A stretch of 64,000 bases of DNA from Nostoc sp. MG11 (GTDB lineage Bacteria; Cyanobacteriota; Cyanobacteriia; Cyanobacteriales; Nostocaceae), in assembly GCF_014904695.1 (NCBI RefSeq), contig NZ_JACXXN010000002.1, positions 540,758 through 604,757 of the forward strand. Direction: 5' to 3'. Within the stretch, counting starts at the first letter, position 1, and each line of letters starts with the position of its first letter. Shown piece after piece: positions 26,490 through 35,905 of this stretch. The notes beneath the pieces were generated by a model. That model ran no database searches. It had not been told where the DNA came from and saw only the letters and a list, made by a program, of their open reading frames with translations. A program made the position numbers and the translations under genes.

Positions 26490-27128
26490 ATGACAAACTA
26501 TGATGGAAATGACATGGTTTATGTTCGTGAATTAGGAATTGATGACATTGCTCCCGTTTACCACTTGGGAGAAGAACTATTTACTAGTGATTTATATCCT
26601 TATTTGTACCGTACCTGGGACGAATGGGAGGTAATTGGACTTTACAACACAGATGCAGAATATTGCCTTGTTGCTGAAACAGATGGGGAACTAGCAGGAT
26701 TTATTTTAGGAACCATTATCACTAAAACATCCTGGACTTATGGATACATTTTATGGCTAGGAGTTAGTCCGAAGTTTCAGCGTCGGGGAGTAGCAGATAA
26801 GTTAGTTGATAAAGTTGTTGCCCGGATGATTGAAGACGGGGCAAGGTTTATGTTAGTGGATACTGACCCAACCAATACTTCAGCATTAAAGTTTTTTAAT
26901 CGTAAAGGTTTTGGTAATGTTCGTCAGCATATTTTCTTGTCAATGAATTTAAGTAAGCACGAATATTATGGCAGACTAATTGACTACGAACACCAAAAAG
27001 CTGAAAGAGCAGGTTATAGGCGATCGCGTCCAGCAATTCGCGCCCGCAAACCCGATAGTGCTGCTAATGAAATCGTCCTCAATCCCCTTGTTAAATCTCA
27101 AACTAATGAAGAAGAATCCCCAATTTAA
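26490..27128 (+). CDS. GNAT family N-acetyltransferase
   Basis: 212 residues. The acetyl-CoA-binding signature LWLGVSPKFQRRGVADKLV (RRG-A type) is visible at about 89-107, followed by ALKFFNRKGFGNVRQHIFLSM. The N-terminus MVYVRELGIDDIAPVYHLGEELF is typical of RimI-like acetyltransferases. The basic C-terminal extension (RRSRPAIRARKP) is unusual and may contact nucleic acid or a target protein. The substrate is unknown. Confidence 0.88.
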   Translation: MTNYDGNDMVYVRELGIDDIAPVYHLGEELFTSDLYPYLYRTWDEWEVIGLYNTDAEYCLVAETDGELAGFILGTIITKTSWTYGYILWLGVSPKFQRRGVADKLVDKVVARMIEDGARFMLVDTDPTNTSALKFFNRKGFGNVRQHIFLSMNLSKHEYYGRLIDYEHQKAERAGYRRSRPAIRARKPDSAANEIVLNPLVKSQTNEEESPI

Positions 27129-27265
27129 GCGCTGATTAAATGTATGACGTATGCTCAACCTAGTGCTGGGCTTATAACCAAATAACGCACAAGTCAACTT
27201 CAATTTAATGACGATTTACTAGCAAATATAGCATTAGAAAGTTTTTAAACTTTAAAATATTTTAA

Positions 27266-29617
27266 ATGCAGTGGATTTTATCAGCAATAGAACAACCACC
27301 AGAGTGCTTCATTCAAGCAGTGAAACAACATACACCCGCATCGAATGGATTGTATGCGGCACAATTGTTGTGGCAACGAGGAATTAAAAATGATAAACAA
27401 CTAGCAGCTTTTATCAATCATAAATCTTATCAACCAGCTAGTCCGTTTGAGTTTGGGCAAGAAATGTATTTAGCGGTGACAAGGTTAAAACAGGCTCGCA
27501 GTGCTAACGAAAAGATTGCTATCTGGGGAGATTTCGACGCTGATGGTATCACAGCCACAGCTGTATTATGGGATGGCTTGGGAGAGTTTTTTGCTCAAAA
27601 TACCCAGTTAACTTACTACATTCCTAATCGCCTTACAGAGTCTCACGGGCTCAATAATCAAGGGATTAATAACTTAAAAAAACAAGGTTGTAAGTTAATT
27701 GTCACTTGCGATACAGGCAGCACAAATATTAATGAGATTATTTATGCTAAACAGCTAGGCATAGATGTCATAGTTACAGATCACCACACCTTACCCGCAG
27801 AACGCCCATCAGTCTCAGCGATTATCAACCCTCGCTACTTGTCTAGTGAACATCAACTGTTTCATCTTTCTGGGGTGGCAGTAGCTTATAAGTTGGTCGA
27901 AGCCCTGTATCAAAGTCTGCCTGATGTGCCGCAACATCCGTTAGAGGATTTATTAGATTTAGTGGCGGTAGGGCTAATTGCCGACTTAGTACAGTTAAGT
28001 GGAGATTGTCGTTATTTGGCGCAGTTGGGAATTCAACGATTGCAAGCAGATTTTCAACAGCCAGCAACAGCAAGACGGCGACCAGGGGTAGGGCGATTAT
28101 TGGAATTATGCCAGAAAAGTGGCGATCGCCCCACAGATATTTCCTTCGGTTTAGGCCCGCGAATCAATGCCGTCAGCCGTATTCAAGGCGATGCTAGTTT
28201 CTGCGTTGAATTGCTGACTAGTCAAGATAGCAAACGTTGTAACCAACTAGCTGAAATTACAGAACTAGCCAACGCCCGCCGCAAGTCTTTACAGAAAGAT
28301 GTGCAAAAGCAAGTAGTACAAAAACTTACTCAATTAGATTTATCAACCACCAGCGTGATTGTGCTAGAAGATGTCCAATGGCCAGCAGGCGTTTTAGGTC
28401 TAGTCGCTGGGCAAGTAGCACAAGAAACAGGCCGCCCCACAATTTTGTTGAGTACCGAAGGAATAGGGACTCAAGGAGATAAGGAGAATTCTCTCTCTAC
28501 TCTTGCAAGGGGTTCCGCCCGTTCAGTGAATTCCGTCGATTTATATCAATTAGTAAAAGACCAAGCACATTTGTTGCATCGCTTTGGTGGACATCCCTTT
28601 GCAGCAGGTTTGAGTTTGTTAGCGGAGAATATTCCTTTATTTACGGCAGCTATTAATCAGCAGTTACGGCAATCTTTGGGTGGTACAAACCTAACGCCAA
28701 CAGTTCAAGCAGACTTGGTGGTAACTGTTGCAGATTTAGGAAAAGAATTATTTTTGGAACTTAAATTGCTAGAACCTTGTGGTATGGGCAATCCTGTCCC
28801 GAAATTGCTAATCCAAAATTGCTGGTTTGAAAATGCTTGGAATCGCAATCAGCAAGATTGGCAGGGCAAAAAGGTACAGTATATTAAAACTGAGTTTGAG
28901 ATCCGAGATGACTCTAACAGAAGTGCCTTTCCTGGTATCTGGTGGGGACACTACAAAGATGAATTACCAATAGGAAGATGTGATTGCATAGCCGAACTAG
29001 ACTACAACACCTTCAAAAAACGCTATGAAATCAGATTAATTGCCGTGCGTCCTGCTGCTAACACAGAACTCAAAACTCAGAATTCAGAACTCATAATAGA
29101 CTGGCGAAATCAAGAATACTCAAGACTCATCACTCAGCACTCAGCACTAATTATTGAAGAGTGTCCCACTAGCTGGGATGATTTACGTGCATGGTTGCGG
29201 CGATGTCTAGCGACAAATCGCTCTGCGTCTACGCAATATAATCAACAACAATTAGCGATCGCCTGGTCTAAACCCAACCTGCAACCACCCAGCCAAATTT
29301 GGCTAACTCTTGTGGGAGTTGCTAAATATCTCAGTCGCACTAATCAATTAGTTACTCGCGTACAGCTTTTGAAGAAACTCGGCATAGGCAACCAAAGCTT
29401 ACTTTTGGGATTCAAAGCTTTAAAATATTTGGGATTTACAGTTAAACGACAAGACCGTTGTTTACAAATTAGCTGGTGTGAAATTGATATCCCAAAAAAC
29501 GTTGCTGATGCTGCCATTGTACAATTTTTAGCCGCTGTACGAGAAGAACAATTTCAGCAACAGTATTTTGCCGAAGTGCCTCTATCTACCATTATTGCGA
29601 TGATAAATAGTCAGTAG
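27266..29617 (+). CDS. recJ: Single-stranded-DNA-specific exonuclease RecJ
   Basis: 5'-3' ssDNA exonuclease of recombination and mismatch repair. 783 residues, longer than E. coli RecJ (577). DHH motifs are intact: WGDFDADGITATA (about 88-100), TCDTGSTN, VTDHHTLPA (about 169-177), and the DHHA1 region FGGHPFAAGLSL. Two segments derive from dispersed repeats that stay in frame: about residues 394-410 (TQGDKENSLSTLARG region) and about 600-632 (ELKTQNSELIIDW...SRLITQHSALIIEE). The C-terminal extension (about 640-783) is a cyanobacterial addition. The gene is followed by an RNA-like motif and a terminator. Confidence 0.95.
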   Translation: MQWILSAIEQPPECFIQAVKQHTPASNGLYAAQLLWQRGIKNDKQLAAFINHKSYQPASPFEFGQEMYLAVTRLKQARSANEKIAIWGDFDADGITATAVLWDGLGEFFAQNTQLTYYIPNRLTESHGLNNQGINNLKKQGCKLIVTCDTGSTNINEIIYAKQLGIDVIVTDHHTLPAERPSVSAIINPRYLSSEHQLFHLSGVAVAYKLVEALYQSLPDVPQHPLEDLLDLVAVGLIADLVQLSGDCRYLAQLGIQRLQADFQQPATARRRPGVGRLLELCQKSGDRPTDISFGLGPRINAVSRIQGDASFCVELLTSQDSKRCNQLAEITELANARRKSLQKDVQKQVVQKLTQLDLSTTSVIVLEDVQWPAGVLGLVAGQVAQETGRPTILLSTEGIGTQGDKENSLSTLARGSARSVNSVDLYQLVKDQAHLLHRFGGHPFAAGLSLLAENIPLFTAAINQQLRQSLGGTNLTPTVQADLVVTVADLGKELFLELKLLEPCGMGNPVPKLLIQNCWFENAWNRNQQDWQGKKVQYIKTEFEIRDDSNRSAFPGIWWGHYKDELPIGRCDCIAELDYNTFKKRYEIRLIAVRPAANTELKTQNSELIIDWRNQEYSRLITQHSALIIEECPTSWDDLRAWLRRCLATNRSASTQYNQQQLAIAWSKPNLQPPSQIWLTLVGVAKYLSRTNQLVTRVQLLKKLGIGNQSLLLGFKALKYLGFTVKRQDRCLQISWCEIDIPKNVADAAIVQFLAAVREEQFQQQYFAEVPLSTIIAMINSQ
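29065..29160 (+). repeat. ACTCAG-type repeat inside recJ, in frame
   Basis: Repeated ACTCA(A/G)(A/C)ACTCAG units, the same as intergenic Nostocales repeats, lie within the recJ reading frame and are translated as TQNSE / TQHSAL-like peptides without breaking it. Confidence 0.75.
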
Positions 29618-29655
29618 TCAGTTTATGCAGATTTTGCATAAGTTCTCACAACCGT

Positions 29656-29706
29656 CTCAAAATTCATTTTGAGGCTAATAGCTAAAATATTTCAAAGAAA
29701 ACTGAG
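29656..29706 (+). other. RNA-like three-hairpin motif, copy 3
   Basis: Hairpin 1 CTCAAAAT-TC-ATTTTGAG (29656-29673), hairpin 2 GCTA-A-TAGC (29674-29682), hairpin 3 TTTC-AAA-GAAA (29690-29700), then ACTGAG. Same layout as the two copies at 14427-14543, with different but pairing stems. The CTCACAACCGTCT lead-in also resembles the CTCAACAACCGCCT of copy 2. About 115 nt downstream is a strong terminator, so this may be a free small RNA of about 200 nt or the recJ 3' end. Confidence 0.5.
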
Positions 29707-29820
29707 TAAAGGTTTTGGTCTACTGAAGTGAAGATGTGAGTAATGATAAGGGCTACAAGCTAAAGAGATTCTTGGTTAGACGGAATTTCATTAAATCAAA
29801 GTAGAAGTAGTATCTTCCCA

Positions 29821-29848
29821 AAAGCAGGCTAGGCCTGCTTTTTTTTCA
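29821..29848 (+). terminator. Intrinsic terminator
   Basis: AAAGCAGGC-TAG-GCCTGCTTT stem followed by a run of T residues. It ends either the recJ transcript or a small RNA that begins with the motif at 29656. Confidence 0.9.
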
Positions 29849-30027
29849 GACACTTTGCATTTTCTGCTATATTTTTCTCAAAAAATTTGGCAACAGAAAT
29901 AGGAGTTTGGCAGTCGTGAAAAAGTAAGCTTAAAATCCTGATTACTGAACTAAAGAATTTAATACACGTCACGCCATAATGATCTGAATTTGGGATCAAC
30001 AATTTTCTTGTCCATTTACCTATACGT

Positions 30028-31527
30028 ATGTTTAATCGTCCATCGAACGTTGCAAAACCAATATTATTTTGGCGACACCTGTGGGTTGTCGTTTTCAGTA
30101 GTAATTTGTTAATTCCCTACTTTGGGAGTCAACCAGCAGAGGCCCAAGTCACGCAATCTTGTCAGTTATCACCAGCAGCAGCGCAAAAAAAAGAAAACTT
30201 ACGTTTGTCAGCCATTAAAGGTAATCAAGATGCCCAAACTAGCTATCAAAGGCTAGTCCAAGAACAAGCACAGGAATTAAAAGAGTGCCGCACTCGTACT
30301 TGGCCGCAAATCCAAGCAATCTGGTTGCGCTTGTATCCCTGCGACATTCGTCCGGGTGCAATTGAGCAAATTATGGATCGGATTGTCGATCGCGGCTATA
30401 ACCAAGTTTATTTAGAAGTATTTTACGATGGACAGGTATTATTACCAACGACTGCTAACCCTACAGCTTGGCCTTCTGTGATTCGCACCCCAGGAGCCGA
30501 AAATATCGATTTGCTTTCTGTAGCGATTCAAAAAGGCCGGCAACGCGGTTTAAAGGTTTATGCCTGGATGTTTACCACAAACTTTGGTTATACCTATGCT
30601 CAGCGTCGAGATAGGGAAGCAGCGATCGCCCGTAATGGCAAGGGTCAAACAAGCCTATATGTAGTAGATGACGGTAGTCAAGTATTTATCGATCCCTACA
30701 ACTCGCAAGCAAAACGTGACTACTACCAAATGGTACAGGAAGTACTGCGCCGTCGCCCAGATGGATTGCTATTTGACTATGTGCGTTATCCGCGACAGAC
30801 AGGAAGTAATTCCATTGCCACCAAAGTCACAGATTTGTGGCTATTTAGCCCAGCAACTCAAGAAGCTTTATTCCGACGGGCACTGAATTACAAAGGGCTG
30901 GACATGATTCGCCGCTTTTTGAGTCGGGGATACATCACAGCAGGAGATATAGCTGAAGTCGATAAACTTTATCCCCAAGAACAAGAACCTCTATGGCAAG
31001 GACGCATTCCTCCACCACAGCAAAAGTCAATTCTGCCTGCAACTGACAGACAACCACTTTTGCAATGGGAGTTGTGGCAACTCTCTGTTGCTCATGCCAT
31101 GCAAGGCATCCTAGATTTTGTAACCATAGCTAGTTACCCAGCACAGCAACAAGGTATTCCCGCAGGGGTGGTGTTTTTTTCTGATGGCAACCAAACATTA
31201 GGAAAAGGGTATGATTCCCGCTTGCAACCTTGGGATAGATTTCCTAGTAAGCTAGAGTGGCATCCCATGTTGTACGCAACTTGCGGTAACGTCAGTTGTA
31301 TTGTGGCGCAAGCACAGCGAGTTTTGAGTATGGCAAAACCCGGTACACAAGTAATTCCAGCTTTAGCTGGCAAATGGGGACAACCCATCAGTAATCGTCC
31401 ATCCCTAGAAGCGCAAATGCAGGCACTTCGCCAATTTGCCCCCCAGTTGAAGGGAGTTAGCCATTTTGCCTATTCTTGGCAATACCCTGAACATGATGGC
31501 GATCGCAAATTCTGTCGCACTAGGTAG
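30028..31527 (+). CDS. Exported glycoside-hydrolase-like protein (GHL10/DUF187 family)
   Basis: 499 residues with an N-terminal signal or anchor segment (about 14-40, ending PAEAQ). The TIM-barrel core has IMDRIVDRGYNQVYLEVFYDGQV, GRQRGLKVYAWMFTTNFG, VFIDPYNSQAKRDYYQMV and RPDGLLFDYVRYPR, the last carrying the putative catalytic acids of the GHL10 family. The substrate is unknown; relatives act on cell-wall or exopolysaccharide. A long insertion (about 290-360) separates barrel strands. It is convergent with polA, with only 1 base between the two stop codons. Confidence 0.88.
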   Translation: MFNRPSNVAKPILFWRHLWVVVFSSNLLIPYFGSQPAEAQVTQSCQLSPAAAQKKENLRLSAIKGNQDAQTSYQRLVQEQAQELKECRTRTWPQIQAIWLRLYPCDIRPGAIEQIMDRIVDRGYNQVYLEVFYDGQVLLPTTANPTAWPSVIRTPGAENIDLLSVAIQKGRQRGLKVYAWMFTTNFGYTYAQRRDREAAIARNGKGQTSLYVVDDGSQVFIDPYNSQAKRDYYQMVQEVLRRRPDGLLFDYVRYPRQTGSNSIATKVTDLWLFSPATQEALFRRALNYKGLDMIRRFLSRGYITAGDIAEVDKLYPQEQEPLWQGRIPPPQQKSILPATDRQPLLQWELWQLSVAHAMQGILDFVTIASYPAQQQGIPAGVVFFSDGNQTLGKGYDSRLQPWDRFPSKLEWHPMLYATCGNVSCIVAQAQRVLSMAKPGTQVIPALAGKWGQPISNRPSLEAQMQALRQFAPQLKGVSHFAYSWQYPEHDGDRKFCRTR

Positions 31528-31528
31528 T

Positions 31529-34468
31529 TCACTTCGTCTCCATCCAATTATCACCTGCACGTACATCCACCACTAACGGCACACTTAATTGCACCGCATC
31601 TTGCATCACAGACTTAATTTGCGGTTGCAATTCTTCCCATTCTTGAGGGGGAACTTCAAACACTAATTCATCATGAACTTGTAACAACAAACGCGCCTGA
31701 TATTTATGCAAAACCTCATGCAATCTTACCATCGCAATCTTGATGATATCAGCACTCGAACCTTGAATTGGTGCATTAGCAGCGGCGCGTAGTAAACCTG
31801 CATCATAAGCCCCTAAATTCTTCAATTTACTCAACTCAATCTTTTCTGGGTTCTTCCCTTTTAATTGACGTAAACTATTGCTAGTAAACTCAACATAACG
31901 ACGACGTCCGAGAATAGTTTCTACATAACCTTGGGCGATCGCTTGCTTTTTTACCCCTTCTAAATATGCAAAAACTTTGGGATAGCGTTCATTAAACCGC
32001 TTAATAAACTCGTTAGCAATAGCTTTATCTATCCCTGTTGAACGTGAAAATCTGAGAGAACCCATTCCATAAATCACACCAAAGTTGATGGTTTTCGCTA
32101 ACCTTCGTTCATCTGCTGTTACATCTTCTTTTTCAAATACCAAACGAGCCGTTACTGTGTGAATATCTTCATTTTGTTGATATGCTTGCACCAATATCGG
32201 CTCTTGACACAAATGAGCCAAAATCCGCAACTCAATTTGTGAGTAATCAGCAGCCACCATTAACCAGCCTGGTTCTGGCAAAAATGCCTTACGAATCTGA
32301 CGACTAAAAGCTGTACGAATGGGGATATTTTGTAAATTTGGATTAGAAGAAGACAACCTACCAGTTGATGTTGCAGCTTGGTTAAAATCAGTATGCACCC
32401 GCTGGGTATCTGAACGTACTAATGCTGGCAGAGCATCAACATAAGTAGACTTTAATTTAGATAGGGTGCGGTACTCAATGATGGCATCAACAAACCCTGT
32501 TTCATCAACTTCTCCGAGTTTTTCTAGTGTCGCCGCATCTGTAGAATAACCTGTTTGGATTTTGCGAGAATGCTTAGTGCTTAATCCCAATTTTTCAAAC
32601 AATATTTGACTTAATTGTTTAGGGGAACCTAAGTTGAATTTTTCCCCAGCTATTTCAGTAGCTTTCTGTTCCAACTGCGCTAAATCTATTTCTAAATTCT
32701 GAGAAAGCTCTTGAAGATAAGCTGAATTAATGCGGACACCTGTATATTCCATTTCCGCTAAAACTGCTTCTAGCGGCTGCTCTACTTCCACCAATAGCTG
32801 ATACAAAGCTGGAATTTTTTCCAGTTCCTCTCGCAATTTTGGTACTAAACCAAATGTAGAATAAACATCCATGCCGCAGTAATCAGCTACAGCAGGAATA
32901 TCTATATCCGCAATAGTTTTACCTTTAGGAACTAAATCTACATAACTTTTACCTATCAATCCTAAGTATCGCTGCGCTAGGCTACTCAGATTATGACTAG
33001 CGTCTGGATTTAAGAGGTAACTTGCTAGCATGGGGTCAAACACCACTCCTGCCAAGTTAATTCCTTGACAGTGAAGAACTAAGCGGTCAAATTTGGCATT
33101 CTGTAAACTTTTGGGATAATCGGCACTTTCGAGAATTGGGCGTAGTGCTTCTAGTACTACATCTTTGTTTAGGTTATCCCCGTTTTTATGTCCAATAGGA
33201 ATATAAGCTAATTCATCTGGTTCCATTCCCCAGCAACAACCGATTCCCACTAACTCAGCGTCTCTTGGTTCTAAGTCAGTGGTTTCAGTATCCCAAGCAA
33301 CTGGTGTTTCTGGGTTGGTGAATTTTTGTAAAAGTTTTACTAACTTAGTTAGTCTGTCTTTTGTGTCGATGATACGCGGCTGAATTGGCGATGCAGATTG
33401 CTGTTGTGCAGCTTGTGTCTCCGCAAAACTAAAAAACGCAAGATCTTCGCCTTCAAATTCTGATTCTGTATCGGCTGTTTCTATTTTTGGCGTTGCTTCA
33501 ACTTTGCCACCAAACCGCTGCTGAAGTTCGTTAATTTTGCTTAAAAAAGTTTTGAATTCTAACTTTTCTAAAATTGACGCTAGGACACTTGTGTCAAATC
33601 CTTTTAATTTACAATCTTCTAAATCAATTTCTATAGGAACATCTATAACTATGGTTGCTAGATAACGAGATCTATCAGCGTCTTCTTTACCTGCTGCCAG
33701 TTTTTTATGAGTCGCTCCTTTAATTTCATCTAAAGCAGCATAAATATGGTCAAGGGAACCATAGGTGTCCAGCAGTTGTACAGCTGTCTTTTCGCCAATT
33801 CCCTTGACCCCTGGAATATTATCTGATTTATCACCGCAAAGAGCTTTGAAATCAACAATTTGCGAAGGTAAAACACCTAGTTTTTCTTTGACTTGTTCTA
33901 TCCCAAATTCAGTGATGCTATTGGTGGAACGCTTGAGGGCATCTGGACTAAAATTTAGAACAGTGATTTCCTTATTAGGGTCAATCAGCTGAAATAAATC
34001 ACGATCGCCAGTCAGAATCTTTACTCTGTACCCAGCAGCAGTTGCTCGTTGTGCTAAGGTTCCCAAAACATCATCTGCCTCGTAACCAGGGGCAGTTAAA
34101 ATTGGGAGATTAAAGCCGTTAAGCAATTCGTGTAGGTTTGCTAAGTCGGGAACAAAGTCTTCTGGTGTGTCTGGACGATCAGCTTTATAAGTATCGTCAG
34201 CTTCGTGGCGGAAGGTTGGCAAGCCCAAATCAAAAGCAATCGCCATTGCTTGTGGCTGTTGTGTTGCCATTACCTCCAGCAGGCACTTCAGAAAACCAAA
34301 ACATACACTAGTAGGAATGCCCGTTTTTGTACGTAGTCCTCCATCTCGCCCTTTAGCGAAAGCAAAATACGAACGATAAGCGAGGGAGTGTCCATCTACG
34401 AGGATGAACGTGGGGCGTGTTACGGTTGCAGAATCGGAAGTCAACTGGTTAGAAAAAGTTTGGGACAT
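31529..34468 (-). CDS. polA: DNA polymerase I
   Basis: 979 residues with three domains: 5'-3' exonuclease (about 1-300; FILVDGHSLAYRSYFA, YEADDVLGTLA, GDRDLFQL, GDKSDNIPGVKGIGEKTA), 3'-5' exonuclease (about 365-570; AWDTETTDLEP keeps the D-x-E pair), and polymerase (about 600-979; DYSQIELRILAH, RRLAKTINFGVIYGM, QVHDELVFEVP). The proofreading residues are intact, as in E. coli and unlike Taq polymerase. It fills gaps in repair and processes Okazaki fragments. Confidence 0.97.
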   Translation of the reverse strand: MSQTFSNQLTSDSATVTRPTFILVDGHSLAYRSYFAFAKGRDGGLRTKTGIPTSVCFGFLKCLLEVMATQQPQAMAIAFDLGLPTFRHEADDTYKADRPDTPEDFVPDLANLHELLNGFNLPILTAPGYEADDVLGTLAQRATAAGYRVKILTGDRDLFQLIDPNKEITVLNFSPDALKRSTNSITEFGIEQVKEKLGVLPSQIVDFKALCGDKSDNIPGVKGIGEKTAVQLLDTYGSLDHIYAALDEIKGATHKKLAAGKEDADRSRYLATIVIDVPIEIDLEDCKLKGFDTSVLASILEKLEFKTFLSKINELQQRFGGKVEATPKIETADTESEFEGEDLAFFSFAETQAAQQQSASPIQPRIIDTKDRLTKLVKLLQKFTNPETPVAWDTETTDLEPRDAELVGIGCCWGMEPDELAYIPIGHKNGDNLNKDVVLEALRPILESADYPKSLQNAKFDRLVLHCQGINLAGVVFDPMLASYLLNPDASHNLSSLAQRYLGLIGKSYVDLVPKGKTIADIDIPAVADYCGMDVYSTFGLVPKLREELEKIPALYQLLVEVEQPLEAVLAEMEYTGVRINSAYLQELSQNLEIDLAQLEQKATEIAGEKFNLGSPKQLSQILFEKLGLSTKHSRKIQTGYSTDAATLEKLGEVDETGFVDAIIEYRTLSKLKSTYVDALPALVRSDTQRVHTDFNQAATSTGRLSSSNPNLQNIPIRTAFSRQIRKAFLPEPGWLMVAADYSQIELRILAHLCQEPILVQAYQQNEDIHTVTARLVFEKEDVTADERRLAKTINFGVIYGMGSLRFSRSTGIDKAIANEFIKRFNERYPKVFAYLEGVKKQAIAQGYVETILGRRRYVEFTSNSLRQLKGKNPEKIELSKLKNLGAYDAGLLRAAANAPIQGSSADIIKIAMVRLHEVLHKYQARLLLQVHDELVFEVPPQEWEELQPQIKSVMQDAVQLSVPLVVDVRAGDNWMETK

Positions 34469-34516
34469 AGCCCTATTTTAACCAGTGGCTTCCGCTGCAT
34501 GAACAAATAGTGTTAT

Positions 34517-35353
34517 TTAAGCTGACTTTTCTGCTTTGTTTTGGCGACGGCGACGCAGTTTTATCATCCCAATTGATCCTACACCCAACATCGCTGCTGC
34601 TGTAGATGGTTCTGGAACAGAAGAAGTTAGTATGTTGTCTTTCCCAAAATCCACAACAAACACTACGTCATTGAAGTCGCGATCTGTAGGACTGATATTA
34701 CCGCCATCTGTGGAACCTAGTGAACCATACAAATCTTCAAACCCAATTAGAAGATAACCATTATATTCGTAAGCAACTAAGTGTTCTAATCCGTCTGGAT
34801 TCGCAGCATCAGGAGCACCGTAGACGTTGTTAAAACTTCTGTTTTGGTTAGCACCATCCGCGTTCAACCAAAAGTTGATTTGTGTACCACCAGCTATTGT
34901 CCCTAGATCAACATAATCACCAACATTCAAGATTCCATCGTTACTGGCTTTTTCGCATAAATTACCTGTTTTGCAAGAGGCGTCTTCAAAAATCAATCCT
35001 TTTTGGGATTGACTACCATTGATTGCTTGATAAGCTAACTGATTTTTATAGCTAGCACCTTCATTGAGAAACCAAAGGCGAACATTGCTCTCAGATTTCA
35101 AAAAAAGCTTAGTGGGGTCTAGTTTATTGAGATTTTGTAATGCTATTCCCTCTGGTTGCACCAATTGTTGGAAATTAGGAATCAAAGATTGGAAACCAGA
35201 TGTATCAGTCGTTGCGCTTTGAACGCTGGAAGTTGTGGCATTCCAATTACCCCAGGTAAAGTCAGCCGCACTTGCAGGAGCCATAACAGAAATTACACTA
35301 GTTAAAGTAGCTGCCGCCGCTGCAATGAGTCCAGTCAAGCCTTTATTGTTCAT
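34517..35353 (-). CDS. PEP-CTERM sorted exported protein with DUF4114-like domain
   Basis: 278 residues from the ATG at 35353, which has AAGGA six bases upstream; an earlier in-frame ATG at 35395 lacks one and would spoil the signal peptide. Signal peptide (AAAAATLTSVISVMAPASA), then a beta-rich domain containing PTDRDFNDVVFVVDFG, a DUF4114 hallmark, and the sorting tail SVPEPS - hydrophobic helix - RRRR. Exosortase would cleave at the PEP motif and hand the protein to the cell surface or matrix. No exosortase gene is in the window. Confidence 0.9.
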   Translation of the reverse strand: MNNKGLTGLIAAAAATLTSVISVMAPASAADFTWGNWNATTSSVQSATTDTSGFQSLIPNFQQLVQPEGIALQNLNKLDPTKLFLKSESNVRLWFLNEGASYKNQLAYQAINGSQSQKGLIFEDASCKTGNLCEKASNDGILNVGDYVDLGTIAGGTQINFWLNADGANQNRSFNNVYGAPDAANPDGLEHLVAYEYNGYLLIGFEDLYGSLGSTDGGNISPTDRDFNDVVFVVDFGKDNILTSSVPEPSTAAAMLGVGSIGMIKLRRRRQNKAEKSA

Positions 35354-35395
35354 GAAAATCCTTGTATTATTCACTTGAGTTATCGAATTGTTCAC

Positions 35396-35905
35396 TTCAT
35401 TTGACCCATAAATGGGCTTTTAAAAAGTACTCAATTCAGCCTTGAAGGCTTAGTTGTATTGAAGTGAGTTAGGTTGATTACTTAATTGATAACTCTAGAA
35501 AGAACTAAATGTCTATATTTGTTAACTAGTTTAGAACACTCTTTATATTGTTAAGACTTTGGATTATAAAAAAGAAAATTATTTCCTATTTTGTTCTTTT
35601 TTTTTTGAATTCAAAAGGATAATTACTGAAAGATATGAGTAATATTACAGGGTTAATTACCTCCAAAAACAAATTACTAATTCATACATACATATTTATT
35701 CGTAGTAACACTTGCTGCTATCAATACTATTTATACAATATTTTGCTATAATAACCTCAATTCCTATTTATACTATGTATTCGATTTTTTCAGCATTACC
35801 GTAGAAGTTCAGTTGCATGTTCTAGTCAATTCATTTTTCCTACCACTCCCCGTTGGTTACTAGAGCCTGTTAACCTCATACTCGGAGTTCAAACCTAGGG
35901 AATTT
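35396..35905. other. Intergenic region between divergent genes
   Basis: 510 AT-rich bases upstream of both the PEP-CTERM and HAD genes. It has a small CCCAT-AA-ATGGG hairpin near 35405 and several long T/A tracts. No gene was seen; promoters are expected but none is clear enough to place. Confidence 0.4.

Noticed and set aside
35870..35900. GGAGTTCAAACC resembling a tRNA T-arm
   Set aside because: No matching acceptor, D or anticodon arms can be drawn around it.
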